DNA from: Nigrospora sphaerica | Lineage: Eukaryota; Ascomycota; Sordariomycetes; Amphisphaeriales; Apiosporaceae | Assembly (NCBI GenBank): GCA_018287875.1 | Contig: JAGVVL010000027.1 | Span: 930,001 to 994,000 of the forward strand | Direction of reading: 5' to 3' | Length of the DNA stretch: 64,000 nucleotides | Part shown: one piece after another, positions 22,410 through 34,992 of the stretch | Numbering within the stretch: the stretch's first letter is position 1 | Layout: each line of letters starts with the position of its first letter | The notes under the pieces: generated by a model | The model's database searches: none | Seen by the model: only the letters and a program-made list of their open reading frames with translations | Told to the model about the DNA's origin: nothing | Made by a program: the position numbers and the translations under genes

Positions 22410-23114
22410 AACAGTCTGGGTTCGTGCATAATTGCGTGACTGTATAGTGGTAAGTGGGGGACTCGGCAAGGCCTCGCTGTAGCAGCGAGGAAGTGGGATC
22501 TGAAAGTTAGGATCCCTTTTGTTATTGAAAAGGGCCTTGCCATAGCGTAAAGTCGCTCTCACTCCTTACTCTGATGTATTATAGAAGCACTATGCGTAGT
22601 CGGCATCTCAGAAAGCCATACGAACTGGAAGGCGGCGGAAGGGGGGGAATGTTGTAGGTGGTATGGCAGAGGAGGATTACAATCTTGAGAACTGGCGCTG
22701 GAATGAGCCCTTTATATTAGTACTGTGGTCTTCTGAGTGAATCTGATGTCACTAGTATGAAAAGATGTCATGAGAGTAGAAGTGAGTGTGTGTGTGTATT
22801 GTAAGAGTGTAAGTCTCACTATGGCCTCTAGGCCACTATTTCCACATGCAATGCAGCAGACTAGAGAGCCAGCTATCCCGCGGAGGCATGTGATGTGCTA
22901 AAACGGGAAAAGACGAATAAAATCGGACGCGGATCTCCTTGCCATGTGGAGGAAGTACGGGGCCTGTACCGACTGGGTCGCGAAAGCAAGGTGTTCTATG
23001 GCGGCTTGGAACGGCAACCATTGACAACTTTCGGTGGAATTTTCAAGGATAAATGAGCGTTCGACACAACGAGTACATTCTGAGGTCTCGCGACTAAGTA
23101 GCTTTGCTCTGCAT
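22410..23114. other. Intergenic, no gene seen
   Basis: 3' flanks of two convergent genes. A TG microsatellite lies near 22786-22797. There is no repeat element or RNA gene that I can support. Confidence 0.55.
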
Positions 23115-26100
23115 CTAAGATTGGCAAGTACCATCGAACTTACAATCAGTCGCCCCGCACAGCTTAGGAGTAGGGCACTTGTCGCACTGGCCAGTACGAA
23201 ACGTGTACTCGTACCAGACGCATTTGATATCCTTGTCCTTAATCTGTCCGCACACGTCAAAGTCGTGTTGGCCCTCGGCCTTGTTCAAAGCACCGCTCCA
23301 CCCGTCGCCGGCCGTGTACTTAACCGAAGCACCGTTCGTTGTTACGTCGACCGAAGCTCCGCCGCCGCAGTCCCAGTGGAACTTGCTGTCCTCGGAGACG
23401 CCTCTCCGGCTCTCGCGCTGGTCGCACACGAGCTTCCCGTTGTCCCACACCTGGACGTGGATCCCGTCCTTGTAGATGACGGCGTTGTTGTACTCGAAGG
23501 TGCGGCCTGTGATGCAACGTGCGGGCTTGGCCGTGGGCGAGGGTTGGGCGGTCGGCGCGGTGGTCGTGGTAGGCTTGGTAGGCGTGGGCGGCGGGGGCGT
23601 TGACCAGCTGGCGCAGCTGGACTTGGTGATAGTGGCCTCGAACTTGGGCCCGCCGAGCTCGGTCCACGTCGTGCTCGACATGCAGGAGCCCCCCGATGGC
23701 GAGTACGGCGCGCTGGTCGAGAGCGTCGGCGCGTTCGTGATGCCGTACAGCGCACACGACGACGTCGTGATGCAGACGTTGTTGTGGGGGCTGCCGTTGC
23801 ATTGCCGAAAGGTCGTCGTGGACCGACACATGGAGCCGAACCCCGTGCTGGTCGGGCGCGGGGGCAACGTGATGCTCGGCACGAGGCCGGCGCAGGTGGA
23901 CGCCGTGCAGAGCTTGCCGCAACTCGAGGCCCCAGTGCACAGCGGCCCCGGCGGGCCCGGCCGGAAGGTCACGATTGGGCCCCGGGGCCCGTCTCCTCCG
24001 CCGTTGCCCGGAAGCGGACACGCGTCGTCGGCCTGGCGGGGCGAGAGGCGACGTTCCCTTGGCAAGGAGGCGTCGTTGGCATCCGGGACGCAAGAGCGAT
24101 CCCGGGTCTGGCCGTTGTAGATGACGGGTGGCTTGGGGGCGTTGGGAACGTCCTTGTAACTGATGGCGCGCGCCAGTTCTCGGATGAGCTGCTTCACTTG
24201 CGCCGGGCTCCTGTAGGCGCTGTATGTCGGGTTGGAGCGCAGACAGGCAACGAGACCTGATACGAGAGCAGTGGCTGCCGAACAAAGACGCCCGTTGTTA
24301 GCATTTTGCATTCGCACTGCCTTTTGTGAAAACGATAGAGAGGATAGAATGCTTACCTGGAGAGGTGCCGGAATTCTTTCTGTTTTTATACTTTTGCACA
24401 TCCACTGGGTAAGGCAGATCGTCTCCTGGTGCGTAGACTTCGACGTAGGTCCCGACGTAGCTGGCGGGTCGCCGTTTGCCTTCTCTGGTGGTGGCGCCCA
24501 CCACCATCATGCCTGACATGTAAGGAAAGGCCTCATATGGCATCGTATCCTGTTCCTCGAATAGCCCTGGATCCTCGTTGGGAGGAAGGCCATCTGTATC
24601 TGCGTTGCCCGAGGCCGCTACGAAGACGGTACCATACGCCTTTTCCATCTTGGTCATGAGGATAGCTGGCAGAGATGGGTCAGTTGTCCTTTCCCCATTG
24701 TGCACGAAAGACGTAAGGGCAATCACTTACTCATGGTGTCCCAAAGCCATTGCTGGGAGTAGTCTCGCTCGATGCCCCAAGACATGTTGACCACTGTGGA
24801 GTCTTGCGGTTTCTTCCGATCCTTGATATCGTTGGCAACCGCCACAAGTGATTCGAGCACGAACTCGATAGGGTGATCTTCGTCGAGGTCCAATTGTGTG
24901 GGAGCGAGTACTAGTTCAGCTTTCCTGGCAAGCCCTGAGTGAATTCCTCCAGCCATGGCCGCCATAACGGTGCCATGATTAATCATTGCGGGGTCGGGCA
25001 CAAACGGATTGTATGCATGTGGCACCAGCCGGGGGCCGAGTTGACTTGAAAATTCCTATGTGCGGCGGTTAGCGTGCCTGGGAGCAATGGGGTAAAACAT
25101 GGGATGAAATGAAAATTTCACCTACACCGCCGCCGGTGATAATATCCTCTTCCATAATGTAAATCGTCTGGCCGGATCCTTGCGTATCGTCGTAGTAGTA
25201 AGCGAACTTGTCTTGGCTTGGAAGATGGGGGCTGTTATCCACGTCCCAATCTACCCTTGGAGGAATGGAAATCTGCGACAAATGCCACCTGTCAGTAACC
25301 TCGGGATCGGTTGCTCGCTTCTGAAAAGTCGCGGGCTGATGTTCTGTAACGTTTGCAGCTGCGTCCGTGGTCCTTCCTCGGTGGACTCGCTTTCGCCTTC
25401 GCTGTCCTGGATTCCACTTATGGGCCTCGATCGCTTCTTCCATTTCAGCTCTATAGTTGAAGGCCCGCGCGATCTGTTTCACAATATGACGATTTGCATT
25501 AGCTCAAACATACAACACGGTTGCCAGCCTGAGATCGAAAGATGAGTAAAGGGGAAGACTTGCCTCGGCTTTTTCCTGGAAGTAATCAATGGCCACCGGA
25601 CCCAGTTTTTCGACAAAGTAGAATGCAGTGAAATCGAGATCATTCGCACGAATCTCGTGATAACCATACTCTGCACCCAAGGCCTCCCTTCGTTCTTCAA
25701 GCACGTTTCGAATCACCTGTTGCCCAGACTCCGAAGGACTGGCGGGCCAAATGATGCCATCCTCACCGAAGTCTCCGCAATCCCACCTACTCGCCCTCGC
25801 CTGAATGGCAGGGGGAAGCCCAGCGACACCAGTGGCTTGTGGCATCTGCACTCTTCCCATCACGGTGCGGCCTCGAATAGTGCAGGCATCTGCGCTTGTG
25901 GTGGTGTCATCGTCTTCGACATCACAGCCCATGATTGGTGTACACGTCGACTTCACCTGTGTGGCGGTTGTTTTGGTAGTACCCCCTGTAATTGTAATAC
26001 CAAAGGAGCTGGTAGTCATGCAAAGTGATGCTTCCACTGGTGTACAGTCTGCAGGCTTCGGGGGGGGACTGATTTTCCCTCCAGGCAATACACTAGTAAG

Positions 26101-29100
26101 ACAGCGCATGAGTACGTATCGGTAACTAGCAATAGAAGTATGGCCGTCTGTATACTCACGTGATTCTGGGCCATGGGGGCAACGTCCCTTTGATGGATAG
26201 GCCGGGGGGAAGCTTGAGGAGGTTGATCGCAGGGGGGCCTCTGCGTTGTAGTCATAAAATTAGCCGGTCGAAACAGGACGCATAGAGAGGCATTGGGGGA
26301 TGCATTCTTACGGGCCCCAGACTCCAACTGGCAGATTCCACTCCCAGCCACCAATCCTGATGCCAAAATCGTCCCACTTGACACAGATCTAACATTTCGG
26401 GTCAGTAACGGGTTTCTCCGCCATATTGAGTCGTAACTTACGAAAAAGAACCATAATTTGCAAGTTGATTTGGACTTGCTGCCATCCCCATCATCGTCTT
26501 CTCCTTCGTCTGGTATATCTTCCGGCACCGGAATTAATTCACCAAAAGTCGGCCACGAACCTGGTACTACGCCGGTAGTGGTGGGGGACGTCGTCCTAGT
26601 TGTTGTTTTCACCGGCGGCTTTGGGGTTGGTAGAGCCAGCGGTGGCTTTGCTGTGATGCCCGGCCGTCCTCCAGGTTGTCCACTCGTACTCCCATTCCAG
26701 TTCGGCCCATGCGACATAGCCGGCCAAGGAGGCAGCGACAATATGGTGGTAAACACTGTCCCTCCCGGCGCGGTGATGGTGGTCGTGAACAGCGGGACGT
26801 CAAGACTGATGGGCGCCTCGAAAGAGCTGGTGGTCTGTCCTGACGACACGGGAACGTTGGAGTACTGCATTGAGGAGACCGTCAATGGGGGTGCTTGTAT
26901 CGTGACGGTCGAGCTGGTGCCAGGGGCAACTTCAATGGGAGTTATGTATGCCGGCAGCTCGATAGTAGTAGGCGACGGCAGGCCACTGGGTGCAAGCACA
27001 AAGAGGCATGGGGGTGTGCACTGGGCGGGCGTCCCGCTGTACACCTGATTATTCAGGTACACGACTTGGCTGGAATTTTCATCCCTGTTCGGTGTCAGCA
27101 TAACGATTTTTGACCACATAGTAAGTGGCTTCAAGTGCCTACCGCGCGTTACCCTGGAGATCGATGGCCCAGTCGGTCGTCCCTCTAAAATTCAGTGATT
27201 TGTACTTCTCTGTGCGGGAGTTCTTGTTCGACTCGTCCATATAAGCTACCCAGTTGTCTGAATAGAACAATAGGAGTCAGAAAGCATGCTTGTCATAGAC
27301 GAGAACCAATCGTACGGTGATGACTTACTGTCGTACACGATGTAGTCGGTCTCAGTGTCGTCCTTCCACTGCCGGAATGCGCGCCCTTCGGCGATGATGT
27401 CACGAATCTCCCCATCGCTGATATACCCGCCTGTCTCGGTGCATCGGCCGTGCTCTGCTCCTGACTCGGGCCCTGTGTAAGTGCAAAGGGGGCCAGTGCA
27501 CGATGCACTTGTCATCTCGAAGGATCGCCCGTAGCTCGAAACTCCAACGACGACCTTGTCAGACGAAACACCGGCCTTGGTAATCATGACCAGGGCACTC
27601 ATGGTCTCGGTCATATTGACGTGCGAGCGGAGGCAGTTTCCTCCACTGCAACCTACCTGAGCCCATTTGTTGCCGTAGTCCCACTGCCCTAAATATTTAT
27701 GTTAACTGAGCAGAACTTTCCAATTAAGGTACTCCATGCGTACCATGTAGGTCGTAGGTCCTGAAATTCCAAGGAAGTTGATGTCAATGACAGACCCAGT
27801 AAGGACACCAGCTGAGGAGTGGGATATACTCACATGTAGATGATATAGTCGAGCACTTGGCTCATCTCCTCTATCAGGAACTGCTTGAGATACCAGTAGG
27901 AGGCCGGCGCAGCAATTGACACCGTCTTTCCTGCTGGCATCCTTGCCTTGACAGCCTTGACAAACTCGAGGTAGTTCTGACTCTCCTCGGGGTCGCCGGG
28001 GGGGATCAACTCGGGCGTGATATCGGGCTCGGCGGGGTACTCCCAGTCGAAATCGACACCGTCGAGGTCATTCGACACAACAAAGTCGACACAGGCCTGA
28101 GCAAAGTTGTCTCTGTTCCCCGGCTTCACCGCGTTACGAAACAAATGATATGTCGATGGCTCCGTTGAGAACGCCCAGCCCCCAAAGGAGATGACTCGTT
28201 TGGGCCCCTTGAGGGCCTTGAACTCGGCAAATACATCTGCAAACCTACCGGTCGAAACGCCAAAGCTCTCGGTGATGTCGACAAAGGCGTAATGGACGTG
28301 GGTGTAGGACGATGGGATCTGTGAGACCGACATGTGCAGGCACGGTCTCTCCCGGTTCCAGGCCTCGAAGTAAGCGACCTTCATGAATGACGCCGGCGGT
28401 GAGCCGTTGTTGGTCATTTCCAGTCCGCAATTTTGCACGCACCCATTGGTCCGAGGCTCGGCCGTCCCTGGGTTGCCTGTTTCCGACTTGGTGGGAATGC
28501 AATGCGCCTCGTCCACGCCACACTTGCCCCAGATGTTGCAGCAGGCCTTGATGTTGCAAGGACTCAAATCTTCTATCTTGGTGCCGCTTGAGGGTGACTG
28601 AGTGCCCGGCTTCGACGGTCCACACTCGGCATCCGGATTTGGTGCCGGCAACCGGGGGGTTCCCGGCCCCAGACAGATTCTGTAGCCCGGAAAGAGGTTG
28701 TTGCAACCTCCCCAGCCCCATGTTTCCTTGTTGTACATGTAGAGCTCCTCTGTTGTCATGCCATTGGTCGCAGCAATCTTGGAACATGTGTCGTCGTTGA
28801 CGATCACGTAGGAAGCACAGCTGCCGTCCGGGCGAGGGCCGGGTGCGGCACGCTTGGATACGGATCCCGCCGAACAACACACCCACTGGTACGGCACCGG
28901 TTTCCAGTCAGCATCAAGGCGGTTGTGGCGTCGCAGCTCAGCAGTGCCGATGTTGCATGTCGCCGCGAGCGTTTCGACTGTGTCTCCGTAGGCAGCCTGG
29001 ATACGCTGACAGGCCCCCTGGCGCGAAGAGATTTTGCTGCGGGATATTATGTCGGGACGTAAGGTCGATATAGAGCTTCCGACTTTCTCTGTGGCGAGGA

Positions 29101-29956
29101 GTTCCCCAGAAGCTGTGGCGTTGACGCAACGAGCCTCGGCCCAGGAGCGCAAGGCCTTTTGGACCCACGCGAGATCGCCCTGGGGATCCGTCACGATACC
29201 GGCATGGTGATCAGAGTTGCGGTTGCCACCGCAGACCTGCGCGATTGTCCGCTCACTGTTTGATCCCCTCGAGGACAGTCGCTGGATGAAGTCTTGAACA
29301 AAACCGTTGGCAATTCCGCTGTTCTGGATTTTGTGTCCAACGTAAATACCCACCAGAGCTCCCTGGTAGTGGCCGTAGATCACACTTTCTTCGCAGTTGA
29401 GTTTGTCGCGCAGGAAAGCTTGGGTGTCAATGAGCGAAGCGAGAATCTTCTCTCCAGAGCCGGGTGCCCCCTGTGCCTTCCATGTTAACCACTGTACCGT
29501 CGCATTGGTATTGGCGGCTTCGTGACACACGGGCGTTGTGGCATCGAAATCGTCGACTATGGCATCGTTGCGGCGGGCGAGACGACCAAAGTCGATGCCT
29601 GGGGAACCCGACACAGCGGTATGCATACCGGCCTGGTTTCCCCCAGGCAGGTGTGCTGCTGTGTCGGTGATAGCATTGATGCGAGTCTCAGCGTTGCCGG
29701 TTGTGCAGATTCGTATCTTGAACTGACGACTTGGATCATCGACAGGGGAAAAGGGGTTGAGCGTGAAAAGAGTGCGTTCTCCACAAGTGTCAAAATCGTT
29801 CACTGAGTAGTAGTTCGACCAGCCCGCCTGCTTTGGGTTCTCAGCACAGGACCGTGGGCAAGGGTGATGGCTTCGATCGAGTTGAGCCTGTGTGACCGTA
29901 GCGATCACACTAAGGATGGCGGCGTGACCGATCCCAAACGTCATAAACTGCATCAT
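23115..29956 (-). CDS. Chitinase-protease fusion: LysM x2, CBM18, GH18, linker, subtilisin-like S8
   Basis: Twelve exons: 27834-29956, 27744-27760, 27329-27688, 27143-27257, 26442-27084, 26312-26388, 26160-26240, 25564-26092, 25126-25473, 24731-25055, 24357-24665 and 23115-24274. They sum to 6087 nt, 2028 aa, in one frame. A signal peptide is followed by a Cys-rich N-terminus of the killer-toxin-like (subgroup C) chitinases, LysM at about 312-360 and 377-430, CBM18 at about 460-495, and GH18 from about 523 with SFGGW and catalytic DGVDFDWEYP (about 631-641). A Pro/Thr/Ser linker and a block beginning CKLWFFFICVKWDDFG (about 1080) follow. The S8 domain (about 1340-1700) has His in NHGTVMAAM, Asn in AASGN and Ser in SGTSPATA; the Asp position reads Glu (IYIMEED). 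The Cys-rich C-terminus ends at 2028. One intron (25474-25563) is GC-AG. It is probably secreted and may act on chitin. A LysM gene lies divergently upstream. Confidence 0.85.
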
Positions 29957-30954
29957 GGCAGACGAGACCTAAAGGCCGAGGATGGTAATAAGAGGCGATG
30001 GAAACTGGCCTCAATTTCGGGGGCAGGTGCTGCCCCTTATTCTGCCGATGGAGTATTCCTGCACAGAAGGCAGGAAACATGTCGCCATCCAAGCACCAAA
30101 ACGACCACGACCGGTATGCAAGGCTGAACTTAGACGAAAAGTGCATCCAGTGGGCGTGGTCCATTTAGGCTATTATCCAAAATAGGCACCCTCTCAAGCT
30201 AGGGTATTTTCCTAAACAGGAAGTTGATATCACAAATCGAGACAGCTGACCGATAAGGCCTGTTTACACGGACCCTGCATATCTGCGCCTACGACTCAGA
30301 AAGAGCCAGCGCCTAAGTAGATTATTTCGCCCCCACGAATATCGGGACAGCAATATAGCCGTCGTGTATTCCTTCGTCCCGATGTGGGTGGCAATGATAG
30401 TTCTGGGCCCTCTTTACCCCGCAGCTGAATGACTTAACATCAGTTGCGATTGTAACGTGAAGATCCTGTGGTCATTCCACTAATCGGATCCTCTCACGGA
30501 GCGAACTATTGATTTCCTATTGCTATCATAGGGTCATATACTGGCCGAAATTTCGAAATCCTTTATCTTGTCCGCTCGTCATGCGAGGTCCTTGACACAA
30601 ACTATCGACTTCGTAGTGGGGAGATGCAAACCTGATTAGAATCTCCGTGTTCTATTCATAGCCTGGACGAAGGGTAAGCACAGAACTAGGAAGGCAGGAG
30701 CAGATTTTCCGGTAACCCGGCCGTCCATTCCGGTGTCTCGCAGGAGGCTAGCGTGTAGTATTCTGCCAATGCCACCCCAACTGGAAAACAGGGTTGATAA
30801 CCTTGACGATTTTCTATATAGCCTCAACAGAATCAGGAGAACTCCTGTTGATTGCAGTACGCTGCCGACCCTCGCTACCTTGATAAGCTTCCTCACAGCC
30901 TACAAAAGCTGCTTCTATCCCAGTCAAACCTGTTAGCGAATTAATACCTTTGAG
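29957..30954. promoter_or_regulatory. Bidirectional promoter region, chitinase fusion and LysM protein
   Basis: 1.0 kb lies between the divergent start codons of the fusion chitinase (29956) and the LysM gene (30955). No coding frame is supported. Shared regulation is an inference from the arrangement; I found no specific operator. Confidence 0.5.
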
Positions 30955-32060
30955 ATGACCCCTATCATTGCATCAGTTTTGGCGTGGGCGGTCCTTTGGT
31001 CTCCCGCCATGGGACTTGTTACCGGCGACCGAATGGAGGCTCGGGCAGAGACGCCACGCCTGCCATACGACCCTAACACCAGTCCGTACTGCACTTACTG
31101 GGTCGATAATACGGACAGTCGTATAACTTGCGATCGGATCCCTTCGCAGTGGAATATCGCCGAGGCTGATTTCCTCCGCTGGGTAAGTGCCTCCCTCAAC
31201 TGGAGGAAATGACTTAGCTCACTGTCGTCTAGAACCCTTCGCTTACGGCTGACTGTGGTAACTTCACTTTGGGTCGAAGCTACTGCGTGGAGGTCACCGG
31301 AGAGCCACCCGTTGCCATTCCCTCCACCACCACGGCCGCACCCCCTCAAACCACCCAGCCAGGAAATGGGATCCAGACGCCACAGCCCATTCAGGATGGC
31401 ATGGTAGACAACTGCGACGCCTTCTACTTCGTCCCCAGCGGCGCTGGCTGTGACGCCATCGCCCGCGCCCATGGCATCACGCCGGCGCAGTTCCTGGCCT
31501 GGAACCCGATGGTCGGCGCCAGCTGCGGCGGTCTTTGGGCCAATGTCTACGTCTGTGTGTCTATCATTGGGCACACGCCGACGACAACGACAGCGGCGCC
31601 GCCCGCGACGACGACCAAGCCGTCCAACGGCATCACGACGCCGACGCCGACGCAGCCCGACATCATCGACAACTGCGACGCCTTCTACTTCGTCGCCGCC
31701 GGCGAGGGGTGCAGCGTCATCGCGCGCAAGAACGGCATCACGTTGGACCAGTTCGTGGCCTGGAACCGGGGCGCCGGCGGCACGAGCTGCTCGGGGCTCT
31801 GGGCCAACGCCTACGCCTGCGTCTCCATCGTGGGGCATACGCCCTCGCCCCCCAACAGCGTGCAGACGCCCGCGCCCATCCAGGACGGCATGGTGGGCAC
31901 GTGCAAAACGTTCCACTTCGTGCTCGAGAACCAGACGTGCGCATCCATCGCCGCACAGTACAAGATCAGCGTGAGTGACTTCGTCAAGTGGAACCCAGCT
32001 GTTGGGAGCAACTGCCAGGGCATGTGGGCTAAGACGTATGCTTGTGTTGGTCTGTTGTGA
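30955..32060 (+). CDS. Secreted protein with four LysM domains
   Basis: Exons 30955-31182 and 31233-32060 with a 50-bp intron (GTAAGT..CTAG) give 351 aa. After a signal peptide (MTPIIASVLAWAVLWSPAMG) come four LysM modules of the fungal effector type at about 45-100, 138-185, 215-265 and 297-350. Each has the pattern CDAFYFV..G.GC..IA..., W(N)P....C..LW...Y.CV. The modules are separated by Thr/Pro linkers; modules 2 and 3 are close duplicates. There is no catalytic domain or membrane segment. LysM proteins of this kind bind chitin oligomers and can shield hyphae or hide chitin from hosts. The gene sits head to head with a LysM-chitinase, an arrangement described in other ascomycetes for subgroup C chitinases, so a joint role in chitin handling is likely. 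Confidence 0.93.
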
Positions 32061-33254
32061 TGAGTTGTCCTGGTACCGAACAGACAAGGGGCCCAGGAGC
32101 TGACAATGCGTTGGTGGAGTCTTTGGAGTCCTTTTTGCGCGCCACTGCTGCGTTAGCTCCTCCCGTAGTCGTGGTTGGAATATTCAATAATCGGCAGGAA
32201 GCTTCCAGTATTTGACAACTCCGGCTGTATACCTGACGAAACTCCAGCTGTAGATCAAAATCAGTCGGTGCGAATAGGCATTCTAGCTTGTATCTGTTTT
32301 CCGTCTAATTGGAAAGCCTCCCTATTTCAGCATTATGCAGACTGTTCCAATCGGATGTCTACGCGTTAAGACCGGTCTCAATCGCCCTGTATATACAGCC
32401 CATTCGTGAATCTGAACTTGATCAATGTGTGTGAGCAGTGAAATCGTCCTTCCTTGACCTCAAATTCCTTGGGTATTTTCAGTCCTTTGTGTCTCTTTGA
32501 TCGACTGTCCAAGTTCGCCGTGACGTCGTCTTCACTACTTAAACAAGAACACGCCCAATCAGATGATGATCTATTTAGTCTGCTTGCCCGGGCCAGGGCC
32601 TTGTGTGCGGCGTGCTTACTAGTAACCGGATGCATCCGCATCCGGACATGTCAATGTTCTGATCTATAACAATTGGGACCCTGCCAAGCCACCATCGCCC
32701 GGACACTGCATATTTACGACCTGCCCAACATGTCCAAGTGTCGCCAATACTTCATGCAGATATCGTGAACCTTAATCTCTTGTGTGGTAGTAAATAGCGA
32801 TATGGACCTGGAGATGTTATAGATGCATGCATTCATTTCGCATACTTGGTCTAGACGGGTCGGTTTGATGCTATTTTTAAAATGTAAGCCAGGACAGGTT
32901 ATTACACGAGAGATGCAGAGAAATGGTCCTTTTGTCGTTTTGGGGTAGCAGCCTCAACCCCGATTGGCGTGTAGCCGAGGCTAAGTTCTTGGCTTCCTGC
33001 ACCCCTAGGGATCTAGATCGCGAAGAGGGTAGTTTGTTTCCTAGACGGGACCCTGGTTTTGGCCCCCATCACTTACAAATTCGGATTTGTTTATCCATAG
33101 CTTGAGATGGCGTTCAACAGTAATTTACAGCCACAGAATCAGCTAGCTGCATAGCAGCCTGGCCTGAAGGATTTCACTAAAATGGATGCATACGGATAAC
33201 ACCCCGCTTACTCTGTGACTTGAAGTATAAGTAGCGAGCTATCGTGTTATTGAA
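32061..33254. other. Intergenic, no gene seen
   Basis: AT-rich with stops in all frames. No repeat boundary was detected. Confidence 0.5.
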
Positions 33255-34650
33255 CTACCATCTAATTAGCCCAGGCCACACTTTTGCATAGTCAAGCCCT
33301 CCTCCATTCAGGCATAGACGCTTGTCAGTCAACTGTCGCAGTTTGTCGGCTGAATGTTGCTTCGCGGCCTCGGCGGCGGCGTTGCGGCGATTCCCAGCAG
33401 TCTCGCTCGCAGCCTTGCCGGCAAAAGTCGCTTGACCCTTGCTTGATGAACCGGATCCGGTCCCTCCTTGGCCGCGCTGGCGGCGGTCAGTACCGGAGTC
33501 ATCTGCAACCCGCTTCAGGATGAGTGCAAGGTGGCTGGCCTCTTGGGCAAGGTCTTCGAACGTGACGATAGGCTTAATGTATGAAGTAGCCAACGAGCGA
33601 CGGAGATCGGCGGACAACTTGCGGTAGAAAGCGGACTTCCACTCTCTCTTCTGCTTGCCGGTATCTCCAGCCAAGCGAACGAACTTGTTTTTGAAAGACT
33701 GGAAGTCGTTGCCCATTCTGAGCGACTCAAATTGAGACAAGGCCAACTCGGTCTGGTTTGGATCGTGATCATGGAGCCACAGATGATCTAGGAGCCACAG
33801 ATGATCTAGGAGCAGCTGGCAAGATGAGATGGGATCTGGATGGTTGTCACTGAGATAGGGCTGCAGACTCTCACTGGCCTCGCCTCCCAGACGGCTCTCG
33901 GCATAGGCTTGATTCTGTGTGTCCTCGGGGTACCGGCCGCCATTGACTCGGAGCTTAGTTTTGACCTGTCTGAACCAGGTCTCGAACTTGAGAGTATCCT
34001 TGCTCGGTTGGTTGTGCTAGGTGAGAGGGTCGGGGAGCTTCTCGGAGCGACCAGCCTGCGTGGAGCCCAAAGAATCAACCGTGACGCATCTGTGGCTGCG
34101 CAGCTGCGCGACTTCACGCTCGAGATCCTGGACGTGAGCACGCTCCGTGGCAAGTTGGTCCACCAACTGCTGGCTTGCTTCCTGTCGTGTGTCCAGCTCG
34201 CGGACCCTCTCGGCAAGACCGTAGGCCCAGTCGTATAAGACAACTAAGGCGGCATCCATGTTTTTTGCAGTCTCGTGTAATTCTTCAGCTTGGGTCAAAG
34301 CGCTTTGCATTAGGATAGACCGGAGCTTGAACTCTTCATACATGGCCGCGTTATACTTCTTGGTGAGTTCTTTGAAGCGCTCGGGCTCCAGCAAACCCTC
34401 TTTAGTAGGTGTGGCTGTTTTGGCTGCCGAGGAGATGGGCGCGTAAAGAAACGCGTACACGGTGCCATCGCCGGTGTAGTGCTCCGCCAGGTGCTTTACC
34501 TTAGTCTGTAGATCGACGGAGGCGAGCGTGGCGTCGGGGCCCGTTCCGTATCTCAGTTTGTCAAAGGTATCCATCGGGCAATCCCTCATGAGTTGGTCAT
34601 AGGTGAAGATGTCAGCCTCGAGGTCAGGGGCCTTGTCGGTGGCGTCCAGC
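33255..34650 (-). pseudogene. LTR-retrotransposon gag relic
   Basis: Minus-strand pieces in two or three frames: 34589-34017 (ends RSEKLPDPLT), a middle part near 34000-33800 (FETWFRQVKTKLRVNGGRYP), and 33746-33255 (SQFESLRMGNDFQSFKNKFV). The N-terminal part has a coiled coil (about 34250-34080). The zinc knuckle expected near 33280 has lost its cysteines (RLCLNGGGLDYAKVW). This is the capsid-region pattern of fungal gypsy-like gag proteins. No protease, reverse transcriptase or integrase follows. An 18-bp direct duplication (GGAGCCACAGATGATCTA) lies at about 33772-33807. Confidence 0.65.
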
Positions 34651-34992
34651 GTTTAGGTGGCCGGACACGAGGGGAGATTAATGCTGGTACTAAGCAACGA
34701 TCGGCGTCGTAGGTACGTGTCGGGGCGGCGACGATCGCTCACCATGTTCTTTGCTAGGTCGCCAGCCACGAAATGGACCGAGTTCCGGGCCTTCTTCTTC
34801 GTTTCCGTGCGCTACGTAGTAGCCGCGTCGTCGTTGTTGTCGCCTGCGGACGACATGATGGGAATTTTTTATCTGCGTGATGGCCTGCCGATGTACCTGC
34901 CTGATTCTAATCAGCGCCTGCAGCTGCCGATAACTGGTCGTTGGGTGTGGGTTATTGAATGCCTTCCCAGGCGAAGGAGAGACCTGTAGTTG

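Noticed and set aside
22437..22510. tRNA-like box A (TATAGTGGTAAGT)
   Set aside because: No T arm or acceptor stem can be folded.
31450..31978. Long plus frames and a minus frame of up to 330 codons overlapping the LysM gene
   Set aside because: They are GC-rich shadows of the LysM coding sequence with low-complexity Arg/Ala content and no motifs.
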